NCBI GenBank assembly: GCA_910584715.1
Contig: CAJUAN010000042.1
Coordinates: 1 to 18,423, forward strand
Direction: 5' to 3'
From: an uncultured Oscillospiraceae bacterium
GTDB lineage: Bacteria; Bacillota; Clostridia; Oscillospirales; Ruminococcaceae
DNA: 18,423 bases
A program made the translations under genes and the position numbers. Of the stretch, positions 1 through 6,436 are shown piece after piece. Every line of letters begins with the position of its first letter. Position 1 is the stretch's first letter. Under the pieces are notes generated by a model, which worked only from the letters and a program-made list of their open reading frames with translations, made no database searches and was not told where the DNA came from.

Positions 1-55
1 CAATGGGGCTCTGCCCCCTTGACCCCCGCAAGCTGTGCTCAGCTTGACCAGCTAA
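1..55. repeat. Left arm of 55-bp inverted repeat
   Basis: This arm is the reverse complement of 18165-18219 at 54 of 55 positions; the one mismatch is at base 4. It is itself made of stem-loops: GGGGC/GCCCC (5-9 and 13-17) and CAAGCT/AGCTTG (29-34 and 41-46). Identity stops at base 56 on the inner side. The outer side is cut by the window edge, so the repeat may be longer. A dispersed intergenic stem-loop repeat present in two orientations is the simplest reading. Confidence 0.85.
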
Positions 56-146
56 CCTCTGGCGGGATTATTAAGTTTGTGCGTTAAATAAAAATTTATC
101 TCTCCAAAAATAATTTCCGCGGTGAAAAACAAGGAAATCATTTTTG

Positions 147-175
147 TTGACAAGACAAGGCAGCCGCGCTAAAAT
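147..175 (+). promoter_or_regulatory. Sigma-A promoter for the AraC-kinase gene
   Basis: TTGACA (147-152) is followed by 17 bp and TAAAAT (170-175), close to the housekeeping consensus. Transcription would start near 182, giving a leader of about 130 nt. The leader contains an imperfect inverted repeat, ACAGCA...GCAGG / CCTGT...TGCTGT (about 243-281), just before a second TATAAT (281-286) that lacks a good -35. That repeat could be an operator or an mRNA stem. Confidence 0.7.
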
Positions 176-313
176 ATAAATAACAGTTTTGTTCCGGCAT
201 ATGCGGCGGGATACTCATTTAAAAATTTTATATACTCTTTTTACAGCAAAGCAGGAAATGTTTTTGCCTGTCTTATGCTGTATAATAAAGCTATCCCGGG
301 AAGGAGGCCATTC

Positions 314-1624
314 ATGCAAAACGCAGATATCATAAGAAAAGGTGTCGAATACATCGAACAGAACCTGAAAACCGACATCACGCCCGAAGAGCTGGCGAAT
401 ATGGCGGGCTATTCGGTATGGCACTATCAGCGTATGTTCGCGCAGACAGTCGGCGTACCGCTGGCGGCGTATATAAATAGACGCCGGCTTGACCGTGCGC
501 TGTCGGAAATAGGTTCCGATCGGAAAGCGGTAGACGCCGCTCTGGAATACGGATTTGACAGCTACGCCGGATTTTACAAGGCGTTCCTGCGTATGTACGG
601 TTGTTCTCCGAAAAAATATCTGTCCCTTTACGGAACGCATAAACCAATAACGGAGGTATTAACTATGCTTACAGAAAAAGAATTGCGAAACGTCCTGAAA
701 AATTGGAATGTTCCTCAGGATATGCCCATCAATGAGGTAAGGATCGTTGACGGCACAAAAACGGCAAACAATATATGGCAGGTCGGCAGGGAGTACGTTC
801 TTAAGACGGGAGACCGAGCAGCCCTGCTGAAGAACGCCAGGGTAGCAAAAGCCATGGCGGAGCACGGACTGCCTGCGGCAGTTCCCGTACCGACAATAAA
901 CGGCGGAGATATCACGGAGGATCAAAACAGCTTTGTTCTGATACGCAGGACAAAGGGCGAGCCGCTTTCCAAAGCTGACCGCTTTGGAGCAAACTGCGCG
1001 GGCTTCGGATTCAAATACGGACAAAGCATTGCCCGCCTGCACAGCGCGCTGGCCGCGGTGGAGGAAGATATCCTGCCTTTTGAGCAGAACCTGTTTGCTC
1101 ACGTAACAGAGTGGGCGCTGCCAAAGGTACAAAAGCAAAACGTCCAGTGGAACATGGGTATAGCGGACTCGTTTTTCGAGGAATATATCCGGGATTTCGG
1201 CGCGCTGTTTGAAAAGCTGCCGAAACAGCTGATACACCGCGATCTCAACCCGTGCAATATTTTATTCTCCGGCGGCGAGGTAAGCGGATTCGCCGACTTC
1301 GAGCTCAGCGAGCGAAACGTGCGCCTGTGGGATCCCTGCTATTGCGCTACCGGAATATTATCGGAGCAGCACGACGTTGAAAACGCATATGACAAGTTCC
1401 CCGAAATATTGGAGGCTGTCCTGCGCGGTTATAACAGCGCCGCTTCCCTGACAGCAGAAGAAAAGAAAGCGGTCTACTATGTTATCTGCTCGATCCAAAT
1501 GATCTGCACGGCATATTTTGAAAGCGTAAACGACTACAAGGATCTGGCGAAAACAAACCGTGAAATGCTGCTGTACATCATTGAGCGGAAAGATATGATC
1601 AACAATATTTCCACATCTTTATAA
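314..1624 (+). CDS. AraC-type HTH fused to APH-family phosphotransferase
   Basis: The start is ATG 314, because AAGGAGG at 301-307 sits 6 nt upstream; an upstream in-frame ATG at 275 has no ribosome site. The product has 436 residues. Residues 1-105 are an AraC/XylS double helix-turn-helix (ITPEELANMAGYSVWHYQR, then the second helix pair ending in SPKKYL). Residues 118-436 are an aminoglycoside-phosphotransferase/choline-kinase fold: candidate ATP-binding Lys164 in YVLKTG, catalytic loop HRDLNPCN (308-315; Asp310, Asn315), and metal-binding DFE (328-330) where DFD or DFG is usual. The protein therefore probably binds DNA and phosphorylates an unknown small molecule or is controlled by one. 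GGAGGT (652-657) lies 7 nt before in-frame ATG 665 (Met118), exactly at the domain border, so a free kinase may also be made. The kinase substrate cannot be read from sequence; antibiotic resistance should not be assumed. Confidence 0.85.
   Translation: MQNADIIRKGVEYIEQNLKTDITPEELANMAGYSVWHYQRMFAQTVGVPLAAYINRRRLDRALSEIGSDRKAVDAALEYGFDSYAGFYKAFLRMYGCSPKKYLSLYGTHKPITEVLTMLTEKELRNVLKNWNVPQDMPINEVRIVDGTKTANNIWQVGREYVLKTGDRAALLKNARVAKAMAEHGLPAAVPVPTINGGDITEDQNSFVLIRRTKGEPLSKADRFGANCAGFGFKYGQSIARLHSALAAVEEDILPFEQNLFAHVTEWALPKVQKQNVQWNMGIADSFFEEYIRDFGALFEKLPKQLIHRDLNPCNILFSGGEVSGFADFELSERNVRLWDPCYCATGILSEQHDVENAYDKFPEILEAVLRGYNSAASLTAEEKKAVYYVICSIQMICTAYFESVNDYKDLAKTNREMLLYIIERKDMINNISTSL
652..667 (+). 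promoter_or_regulatory. Internal ribosome site and start at domain junction
   Basis: GGAGGT (652-657), 7 nt, then ATG (665-667) inside the AraC-kinase reading frame. It is a full-strength Shine-Dalgarno arrangement of the kind seen at real starts in this window. The ATG is in frame, so initiation here would give a 319-residue kinase without the DNA-binding domain. Confidence 0.55.
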
Positions 1625-1710
1625 TATTTTAAATATCCGGCGCGAAATTCCTATCGGCAGTCCGAAAGTCAGGAACATAGTCTCTTTGCCGGCTGCCACG
1701 TAAATTTATA

Positions 1711-1753
1711 AAAAATCCCTGTTCCTCAGTAAAAATGAGGAGCAGGGATTTTT
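1711..1753. terminator. Bidirectional intrinsic terminator
   Basis: The stem is AAAAATCCCTG-t-TCCTCA paired with TGAGGA-g-CAGGGATTTTT around a 7-nt loop. The A-tract and T-tract flanks make it work in both directions. It lies between the converging AraC-kinase and LysM-GH18 genes. Confidence 0.9.
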
Positions 1754-1806
1754 CGCTTTGCCCGTCGGTTCTTTGCATGCCGCGTACCGGACGGCGGCGC
1801 AAAAGC

Positions 1807-3096
1807 TCAGCCCCCGTACACTTTTATAATATTGAACATACTATTTAAAAGCAAATAATTCTGCGGAAACGGTCTCATAAGGTTCCAGTAGCCGCAGCCG
1901 CGTATGGATTTTTCTGAAACCAGTTCAAACTTTCTTCTGAGGCTGCGTACGTCCTCGAACCAGACGACCCGCGCCGCGCCGCTTGCGTCGGTGTAGTAAA
2001 AGTAGGGGCTTTGAGAAAGCTCGTCGAAAATTATTTCGCTTCCGGTCTCTATTGCGAGATTTACCGCGGTAAGGTTCCCAAGCGTTACGGCGGCGGTTAA
2101 TCCCCTTTCGTAAGGCAGCTTCCAGTTGTAGCCGTAGTTCGGGATACCAAGGAAAATTTTATCCGCCGGTATTTCGGTCAGAGCATATTCGAGTACCCTC
2201 CTTACGCTCGGAAGGGGAGCTACAGCCATTGGAGGACCGTATGTATAACCCCATTCATACGTCATCAAAAAAACAAGATCGGCGGCATTTCCGAGAAGCC
2301 GATAGTCGTGAGCTTCATAAAGAGTACCCGGCTGATCCGCCGAGGTCTTTGGAGCAAGATCGACATGAGTTTCAAGCCCCACCGCGTTAAGCTGCTCCGA
2401 AGCGTTTTCTACAAATGCGGCAAATTCGGTTCTGAACTGCGGAGGGATATACTCCATATCTATGTCAAGCCCCTGAGCGTTTTTGCGCTGTATGACCTCT
2501 ATCAGCTTTCCGATTATAATATTCTGGAAATCAATATCGGTAAGCAGCCTTTCTATTTTACCCGATCCGAAAGTCCCGTCCCTGTTGATCGTCGTCAAAC
2601 CGAGAAACACCGCCGTGCCGTATTCGTGCGACATTTCTATTATATCGCCGTCGTCCACTTCTATTATTGTACCGTCCTCATTATAGCCGTAACCGAATAT
2701 TATAACATATGTCAGGTAAGGCAGGGCTGCCTCAAGAATACTGCGGTTTATGTAGCCGTATGCAAATCCGCTGACCTGCGCGTCGTATGATGGGGACGTT
2801 TCAAAGCTTATCGTGATCTGCGTACCTTCCGGTATATAGTCCGCGCCGATCAGAAACGGATTATTTCTGTAAAGCTGCATAACGCTTGTTCCGTAAACCT
2901 CCGCAACGGAGAAAAGCGTGTCTCCTCTTGTGAAAGTATGTACGATTTCGGGGCGGAGTATCAAAAGAGCCTGACCTACCGCAAGCTGTCCCGAATCGGA
3001 AAGGCTGTTATCCGATATAAGCCTTTGAAGCGATATTCCGAACTGTCTTGCTATCGACAAGGCTGTGTCTCCCTCTTGCACTGTATATATTTCCAG
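1807..3096 (-). CDS. LysM / GH18 spore-type cell-wall hydrolase (YaaH/SleL-like)
   Basis: Two N-terminal LysM modules, which bind peptidoglycan or chitin-like glycans, are followed by a glycoside hydrolase 18 barrel. Counting from the upstream ATG at 3117, the LysMs span about residues 10-54 and 58-104, and the barrel carries the catalytic motif GLDIDMEY (Asp218, Asp220, Glu222). This layout matches the YaaH/SleL family of cortex-lytic N-acetylglucosaminidases made during sporulation. No signal peptide is seen, as in those spore proteins. I chose CTG 3096 as start. AGGAG at 3109-3105 is 8 nt upstream, and the resulting N-terminus MEIYTVQEGDT fits the usual family start, where LysM begins at once. 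ATG 3117 has no ribosome site, and GTG 3105 overlaps AGGAG. Conventional callers would likely extend to 3117. Family assignment is firm; the exact substrate and start are inferred. Confidence 0.9.
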   Translation of the reverse strand: MEIYTVQEGDTALSIARQFGISLQRLISDNSLSDSGQLAVGQALLILRPEIVHTFTRGDTLFSVAEVYGTSVMQLYRNNPFLIGADYIPEGTQITISFETSPSYDAQVSGFAYGYINRSILEAALPYLTYVIIFGYGYNEDGTIIEVDDGDIIEMSHEYGTAVFLGLTTINRDGTFGSGKIERLLTDIDFQNIIIGKLIEVIQRKNAQGLDIDMEYIPPQFRTEFAAFVENASEQLNAVGLETHVDLAPKTSADQPGTLYEAHDYRLLGNAADLVFLMTYEWGYTYGPPMAVAPLPSVRRVLEYALTEIPADKIFLGIPNYGYNWKLPYERGLTAAVTLGNLTAVNLAIETGSEIIFDELSQSPYFYYTDASGAARVVWFEDVRSLRRKFELVSEKSIRGCGYWNLMRPFPQNYLLLNSMFNIIKVYGG

Positions 3097-3127
3097 AACG
3101 CTCACTCCTATCCGCATTTTTATATAC

Positions 3128-3157
3128 TATAATATGCGGATCAGAAAAAAATGCTAT
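3128..3157 (-). promoter_or_regulatory. Possible sporulation-sigma promoter for LysM-GH18 gene
   Basis: Read on the minus strand, CATATTATA (3136-3128) fits the CATANNNTA style of SigE/SigK -10 elements. An ATA triplet (3157-3155) lies 18 bp upstream. Transcription would begin about 3121, placing ATG 3117 almost at the 5' end and leaving AGGAG (3109-3105) to serve the CTG at 3096. These consensus sequences are short, so chance similarity is possible. Confidence 0.35.
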
Positions 3158-3178
3158 ATTCAAAGGCAGACCGAGCCT

Positions 3179-3532
3179 TTACCCCTTGCCGGCATTTGCA
3201 GATTCGGAAGTGCTTCCCTTTCTGAAATTTCCTCCCCACTCCGCCATAGCGTCCAGTATCGGAAACATGGAGCAGCCAAGCTCCGTAAGGGTATACTCAA
3301 CTCTCGGAGGAACCTCGGGAAAAACCGCTCTTGTCAGCAGCCCGTTTTCCTCCATGCCGCGCAGGTTTGCCGTAAGGACTTTCTGGGAAATCCCCGACAG
3401 CGATTTTTTCAGCTCGCCGAAGCGTTTTGTACCCTCCCGCAGATCGCGGATTATCAATACCGTCCACTTGTCCCCGATAAGCGTAAGCGTAGTCTCCACG
3501 GGACATAGGGGCAGTTTATTTTTGTCTGCCAT
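3179..3532 (-). CDS. HxlR-family winged-helix regulator
   Basis: This is a 117-residue protein with the HxlR signature: conserved N-terminal CPVE with Cys10, then IGDKWTVLIIRDL, the recognition region KSLSGISQKVLTANLRGME, and the wing PPRVEYTLTELG. HxlR proteins are dimeric DNA-binding regulators, many sensing electrophiles or oxidants through the N-terminal cysteine (YodB, QorR, HypR type). ATG 3532 is chosen because AGGAGG (3548-3543) lies 10 nt upstream; a longer in-frame extension to 3631 would run through its own promoter. It is divergent from the MBL-like gene at 3767, which by the usual HxlR arrangement is the likely target. Confidence 0.92.
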   Translation of the reverse strand: MADKNKLPLCPVETTLTLIGDKWTVLIIRDLREGTKRFGELKKSLSGISQKVLTANLRGMEENGLLTRAVFPEVPPRVEYTLTELGCSMFPILDAMAEWGGNFRKGSTSESANAGKG

Positions 3533-3563
3533 ATCATATTGACCTCCTGTTTTTAATGATTTC

Positions 3564-3592
3564 AGTATAGCATACTCATGCATGGATTTCAA
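3564..3592 (-). promoter_or_regulatory. Sigma-A promoter for HxlR gene
   Basis: On the minus strand TTGAAA (3592-3587), 17 bp, TATACT (3569-3564). The start would fall near 3557, giving a short leader with AGGAGG before ATG 3532. Confidence 0.75.
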
Positions 3593-3671
3593 CAAAAAAA
3601 TTTTCTTCGAATTTTTCTTATGCCTGCGCAAATGTTACCGCGGAGTAACTATGCCACAAAAAAGTGCGTAC

Positions 3672-3700
3672 TTTACACGCGGAAAAAGCTGTGTTATCAT
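3672..3700 (+). promoter_or_regulatory. Promoter of MBL-like gene, possible HxlR operator
   Basis: TTTACA (3672-3677), 17 bp, TATCAT (3695-3700). A short inverted repeat, GCGT-7-ACGC (3666-3680), covers the -35 box and is a candidate binding site for the divergent HxlR regulator. The repeat is too short to be sure. Confidence 0.5.
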
Positions 3701-3766
3701 ATAGTCAAGGAAAGAAACCAAGCGCTTAGGTCTTCCGAAACAATAATTTTTTTGGAGGAACCGATC

Positions 3767-4558
3767 ATGAACAAAAATGAATTTACTCAGGTGAAGCTTG
3801 CAAAGGGCGAAATGAACGTCTACGACTTCGGAGCCGTCAGACTCCACGCCTATAAGACCAATGATTTTATCGACGACGAGGTCTTCACTGTCGAGAAAAA
3901 CGGCAAAGCAGTTGTTATCGAGCCGCCCTGCTTTTTTGACAATTGCGCGGAGCTTGCCGATTATCTGAAAGACCTTGAAGTCGTCGGCGTATTCGTCGCT
4001 TACCACGGCGCTGGAGCAAGCTTTCTGCCCGGCGTTCCGAAATACGCAACGGAAAACGCAAAAGAATATTCCGAAAACGGCGGCGGAAAGGCTCTTATAG
4101 ATAACTTTGCAAACGCTTTCGGCAAAGCCTTTGACAGCTCCGTACACAAGATAACAAACATTATCGGCGAAGGAAAGATCACTGTTGCGGGAATTGATCT
4201 GATCATCAAGCAGACCGCGGACGCGTTCGATATTGAGATACCCGAAATAAACGCGGTCTACACCCATATGCTGGGACACGACTGTCACTCTATCATAGCG
4301 GGGGCAGACCATGCCGACGCGGTCGTCGCACAGCTCAAGGAGTACATTGAAAAGGGCTGCGGTCTTATCCTGACGTCCCACTACACCCCCGAGGATTTAA
4401 AGGACGCGGAAACAAAGATCGCTTATCTCAAGAGCCTTAAAGCCATTGCCGCAAAATGCGGAAACGCCGGCGAATTCAAAGCGGAAGTCAAAAAAAGTTA
4501 TCACGGATACAGCGGGGACAACTACCTGGATATGACAGCAGGATTTTTCTTCCCCTGA
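3767..4558 (+). CDS. Degenerate metallo-beta-lactamase-fold protein
   Basis: This 263-residue protein starts at ATG 3767, with TTGGAGGAA (3752-3760) just upstream. The overall pattern follows an MBL-fold hydrolase: an N-terminal strand region with a self-contained K-AVVIEPPCF segment (about 48-56), then VVGVFVAYHGAGASFLPG (72-89), where an active enzyme would have the HxHxDH zinc motif, then LPGVPKYATENAKEY. Further on are IPEINAVYTHMLGHDCHSII (158-177) and a late ILTSHYTPED (201-210), where the last metal-binding histidine is expected. The first zinc motif is clearly not canonical, so catalysis is doubtful or uses another metal arrangement. No signal peptide is seen. Its divergent HxlR neighbour suggests induction by a reactive or toxic compound. 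The fold call is moderate confidence, from pattern alone; the substrate is unknown. Confidence 0.55.
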   Translation: MNKNEFTQVKLAKGEMNVYDFGAVRLHAYKTNDFIDDEVFTVEKNGKAVVIEPPCFFDNCAELADYLKDLEVVGVFVAYHGAGASFLPGVPKYATENAKEYSENGGGKALIDNFANAFGKAFDSSVHKITNIIGEGKITVAGIDLIIKQTADAFDIEIPEINAVYTHMLGHDCHSIIAGADHADAVVAQLKEYIEKGCGLILTSHYTPEDLKDAETKIAYLKSLKAIAAKCGNAGEFKAEVKKSYHGYSGDNYLDMTAGFFFP

Positions 4559-4576
4559 ACGCGTTTTCCGCTTAAC

Positions 4577-4615
4577 AAAAAAGTCCCGGAGCCTTTTAGG
4601 GCTGCGGGACTTTTT
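4577..4615. terminator. Bidirectional intrinsic terminator
   Basis: AAAAAGTCCCG pairs with CGGGACTTTTT, with a further AGCC/GGCT inner stem around TTTTA. It separates the converging MBL-like and SipW-like genes, with A and T tracts on both sides. Confidence 0.92.
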
Positions 4616-4623
4616 ATATTGCG

Positions 4624-5919
4624 CTACTTTTTCAGCTTAGTCTCCTCCGCGTCGATAATGCTCATAAGCTCGGCGAGAGCTTTGCTGCTTTTCTGCTTTT
4701 TCGGCGGAGCGATAGTTTCCTTGGGCAGCACGGCATTCTCGGGTATAGCGGGTTTTTCTCCGCTGACCGAAAGCTCCGATGCGGACGCGCTCGGCGGCAC
4801 GCTCTTTTCCCTTTCAAAATACGATTTCACGCTTTCGTCAAAGCCGGACTTCCTTACCGAAGCGGTTTCCTCCTGAACGGCGGCGATGCTGTCGGGAATT
4901 ATATTGCTGAGATGCGGCGTAAATACTACCGGTTCTCCCTTTTCAGACGCTGCATACTTTTCAAAAAGCTCGTCCGTTTTTCTCTTTTCGGGTTCTATCC
5001 TTGTGGGACGGTTCACATACAGATCGTCGGCAGGAGCCGCCTGAGGCTGAGCCGATCTGCCGCCTGTTCCAACATAAGCAGGCTCCTTTCGGGCAGCTTC
5101 GTTTCTGCCGGTAAGGCGGTCATATGTAAACAGCGGGGACTCTTTCTTTTCCTCAGCCGCACGTTCGGTATATTCGGCGCGTCCTCTGTTGTCAAATGAG
5201 AGAACCTTTTCGGGACGCGGCTCAGGCTCGCGCGTACGTTCCCGTCCGACCTGCGGGAGCTTTCCCGTAACGTCCTCTATAAATTTAGGCTCTGTAAAGG
5301 TAACCGCCGCGGGAGTCTCCTCGTCTCTCGACTGCATAAATCCGTCTATGTCGCCCAAGGCAGCGGCTTCGTCCTCGAGCCGTCTTATGCCGAGTATCCT
5401 TGACACCTGGATAGCGATTATAAAAATCAAAGGGATAACGACAGCTATTATAATTCCCACTGCCGAAGTGGCAAACTCAAGGAACGAGCCCAGACCGTTC
5501 ACCTGCCACATGGCTTTGGCTATTACGGCGTCCGCCTCCACGCGGTAAGTCTCGTTGGACGGAGCGGTGTCAAATTTTACAACATAGTATTTTTTGCCCT
5601 CTTCCTCTTGAATGCTCACCACGCGGATAAGAGCGGTGCGCTCTCCGATCTCGCACAATATAACGGAGTTTTCCTTGATGTTTTCAATCTCGGACGCTTT
5701 TGCGATGACTACCGTGTTTTTGGGAAAATCGGGCAGCATATTTACAGCTTTTGTATTGTAAAAGCTGTAGCCCATCAGCGTTGCGCTTGAATTATCCTTT
5801 TTAAAAAGGAAATTAAAGGCAAGCATTAAAGCCATAACGAGGACAAGTATTACTATAAAGATAATTTCAATTACCGAGGCGGCTGATATTTTTTTACCGG
5901 CGCTTTTGGATCGGGACAT
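4624..5919 (-). CDS. SipW-like signal peptidase pseudoenzyme with long cytoplasmic tail
   Basis: This membrane protein has 431 residues. Its order is TM helix (about 15-40), outside domain (45-147), second TM helix (about 148-175), then a charged, probably disordered cytoplasmic tail (176-431) rich in E, K, P, S and A. The outside domain follows archaeal/SipW-type signal peptidase I: a GYSF-N-T-K segment, NMLPDF where SMEPT is expected, VVIAKASEIENIKENSVI for the membrane-binding strand, LIRVVSI where the catalytic HRIV lies, then a KFDTAPSNETY and VIAKAMWQVNGLG segment before TM2. Asn60 replaces the nucleophilic Ser and Ile98 the catalytic His, so peptidase activity is not expected. ATG 5919 has AGGAGG 6 nt upstream. 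It is a single-gene unit with its own promoter. I infer a binding or scaffold role; the partner is unknown. Confidence 0.7.
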   Translation of the reverse strand: MSRSKSAGKKISAASVIEIIFIVILVLVMALMLAFNFLFKKDNSSATLMGYSFYNTKAVNMLPDFPKNTVVIAKASEIENIKENSVILCEIGERTALIRVVSIQEEEGKKYYVVKFDTAPSNETYRVEADAVIAKAMWQVNGLGSFLEFATSAVGIIIAVVIPLIFIIAIQVSRILGIRRLEDEAAALGDIDGFMQSRDEETPAAVTFTEPKFIEDVTGKLPQVGRERTREPEPRPEKVLSFDNRGRAEYTERAAEEKKESPLFTYDRLTGRNEAARKEPAYVGTGGRSAQPQAAPADDLYVNRPTRIEPEKRKTDELFEKYAASEKGEPVVFTPHLSNIIPDSIAAVQEETASVRKSGFDESVKSYFEREKSVPPSASASELSVSGEKPAIPENAVLPKETIAPPKKQKSSKALAELMSIIDAEETKLKK

Positions 5920-5960
5920 AACAAACCTCCTGAACTGGCAATATCCTGCGGCGCGATAAC

Positions 5961-6059
5961 CCGCGGCAGAAGAACACGCAAAGGGTCTCTGCGCCTGCCG
6001 CAGGGCAGCGCGCTTGAATCATTTTTCGCAAATCGGAACGGTACGCAATTTATGTACCG
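5961..6059 (-). promoter_or_regulatory. Structured 5' leader of SipW-like gene
   Basis: The predicted transcript begins near 6058 and has about 140 untranslated nt. A perfect inverted repeat CGGTAC/GTACCG (6039-6044 and 6054-6059) sits at the very 5' end, as an operator or mRNA stem. A two-tier stem lies at 5961-6003 (CCGCGGCAG against CTGCCGCAG, inner CGCA/TGCG). I recognise no known riboswitch. Confidence 0.4.
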
Positions 6060-6064
6060 AAACT

Positions 6065-6093
6065 ATTATACCATACTTTTTTCTGAATTTCAA
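6065..6093 (-). promoter_or_regulatory. Sigma-A promoter of SipW-like gene
   Basis: On the minus strand TTGAAA (6093-6088), 17 bp, TATAAT (6070-6065). It is back to back with the tRNA promoter; the two -35 boxes are about 19 bp apart. Confidence 0.85.
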
Positions 6094-6112
6094 ACAATTT
6101 TTCAAAATTCTC

Positions 6113-6141
6113 TTGACTTTTTTCAAAAAAGCATATATAAT
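6113..6141 (+). promoter_or_regulatory. Sigma-A promoter of tRNA-Thr
   Basis: TTGACT (6113-6118), 17 bp, TATAAT (6136-6141), ending 16 nt before the mature tRNA. This is a near-consensus stable-RNA promoter. Confidence 0.88.
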
Positions 6142-6157
6142 GTATAGGTATCAGTTG

Positions 6158-6233
6158 GCTGGAATAGCTCAGTCGGTAGAGCAGCGCATTCGTAATGCGC
6201 AGGTCGCGTGTTCAAGTCACGTTTCCAGCTCCA
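6158..6233 (+). tRNA. tRNA-Thr (anticodon CGT)
   Basis: A full 76-nt cloverleaf is visible. The acceptor pairs GCTGGAA with TTCCAGC, the D arm has GCTC/GAGC, and the anticodon stem is GCGCA/TGCGC with loop TTCGTAA, giving anticodon CGT (reads ACG, threonine). The variable loop is AGGTC, the T arm is GCGTG-TTCAAGT-CACGT, and the 3' CCA is encoded. It has its own promoter and terminator, so it is a single-gene transcript. I see no integrated element at its 3' end. Confidence 0.96.
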
Positions 6234-6261
6234 GCTTCGGCGGGAAAGCACCCGCAGGCAG

Positions 6262-6294
6262 AAAAAGACCGCCTACATAATCGGCGGTCTTTTT
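6262..6294 (+). terminator. Intrinsic terminator of tRNA-Thr
   Basis: A perfect 12-bp stem (6262-6273 with 6283-6294), whose GC core is GACCGCC/GGCGGTC, with a 9-nt loop and a T-run. It ends the tRNA transcript about 60 nt past the CCA. Confidence 0.92.
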
Positions 6295-6436
6295 CTTTGC
6301 CTTTTTATGTATAAAGGCAGCGGCCGCTCTTGCTTTGCGGGGACGCATCTCCTTTTGTCCTGTGCGGTGCGGCTGACGCAGTTTCGGCAGTTACGGTTCG
6401 CGGGAAATCTCCCGGGATTATAAGGAGGCTTTTGCA

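Noticed and set aside
275..313. 13-codon N-terminal extension of the AraC-kinase gene
   Set aside because: The AAGGAGG at 301-307 falls inside it and points to ATG 314.
314..1624. Aminoglycoside resistance gene
   Set aside because: The kinase fold is shared with choline, homoserine and other small-molecule kinases; no specific antibiotic-binding signature was seen.
3533..3631. 33-codon extension of the HxlR gene
   Set aside because: It would include the gene's own promoter boxes and its ribosome site; HxlR proteins start just before the CPVE motif.
3578..3766. 63-codon extension of the MBL-like gene
   Set aside because: It crosses the predicted promoter at 3672-3700, and TTGGAGGAA precedes ATG 3767.
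6158..6300. tRNA-Thr as an integration site
   Set aside because: No integrase nearby and no repeat of the tRNA 3' end found in the window; its own terminator follows directly.
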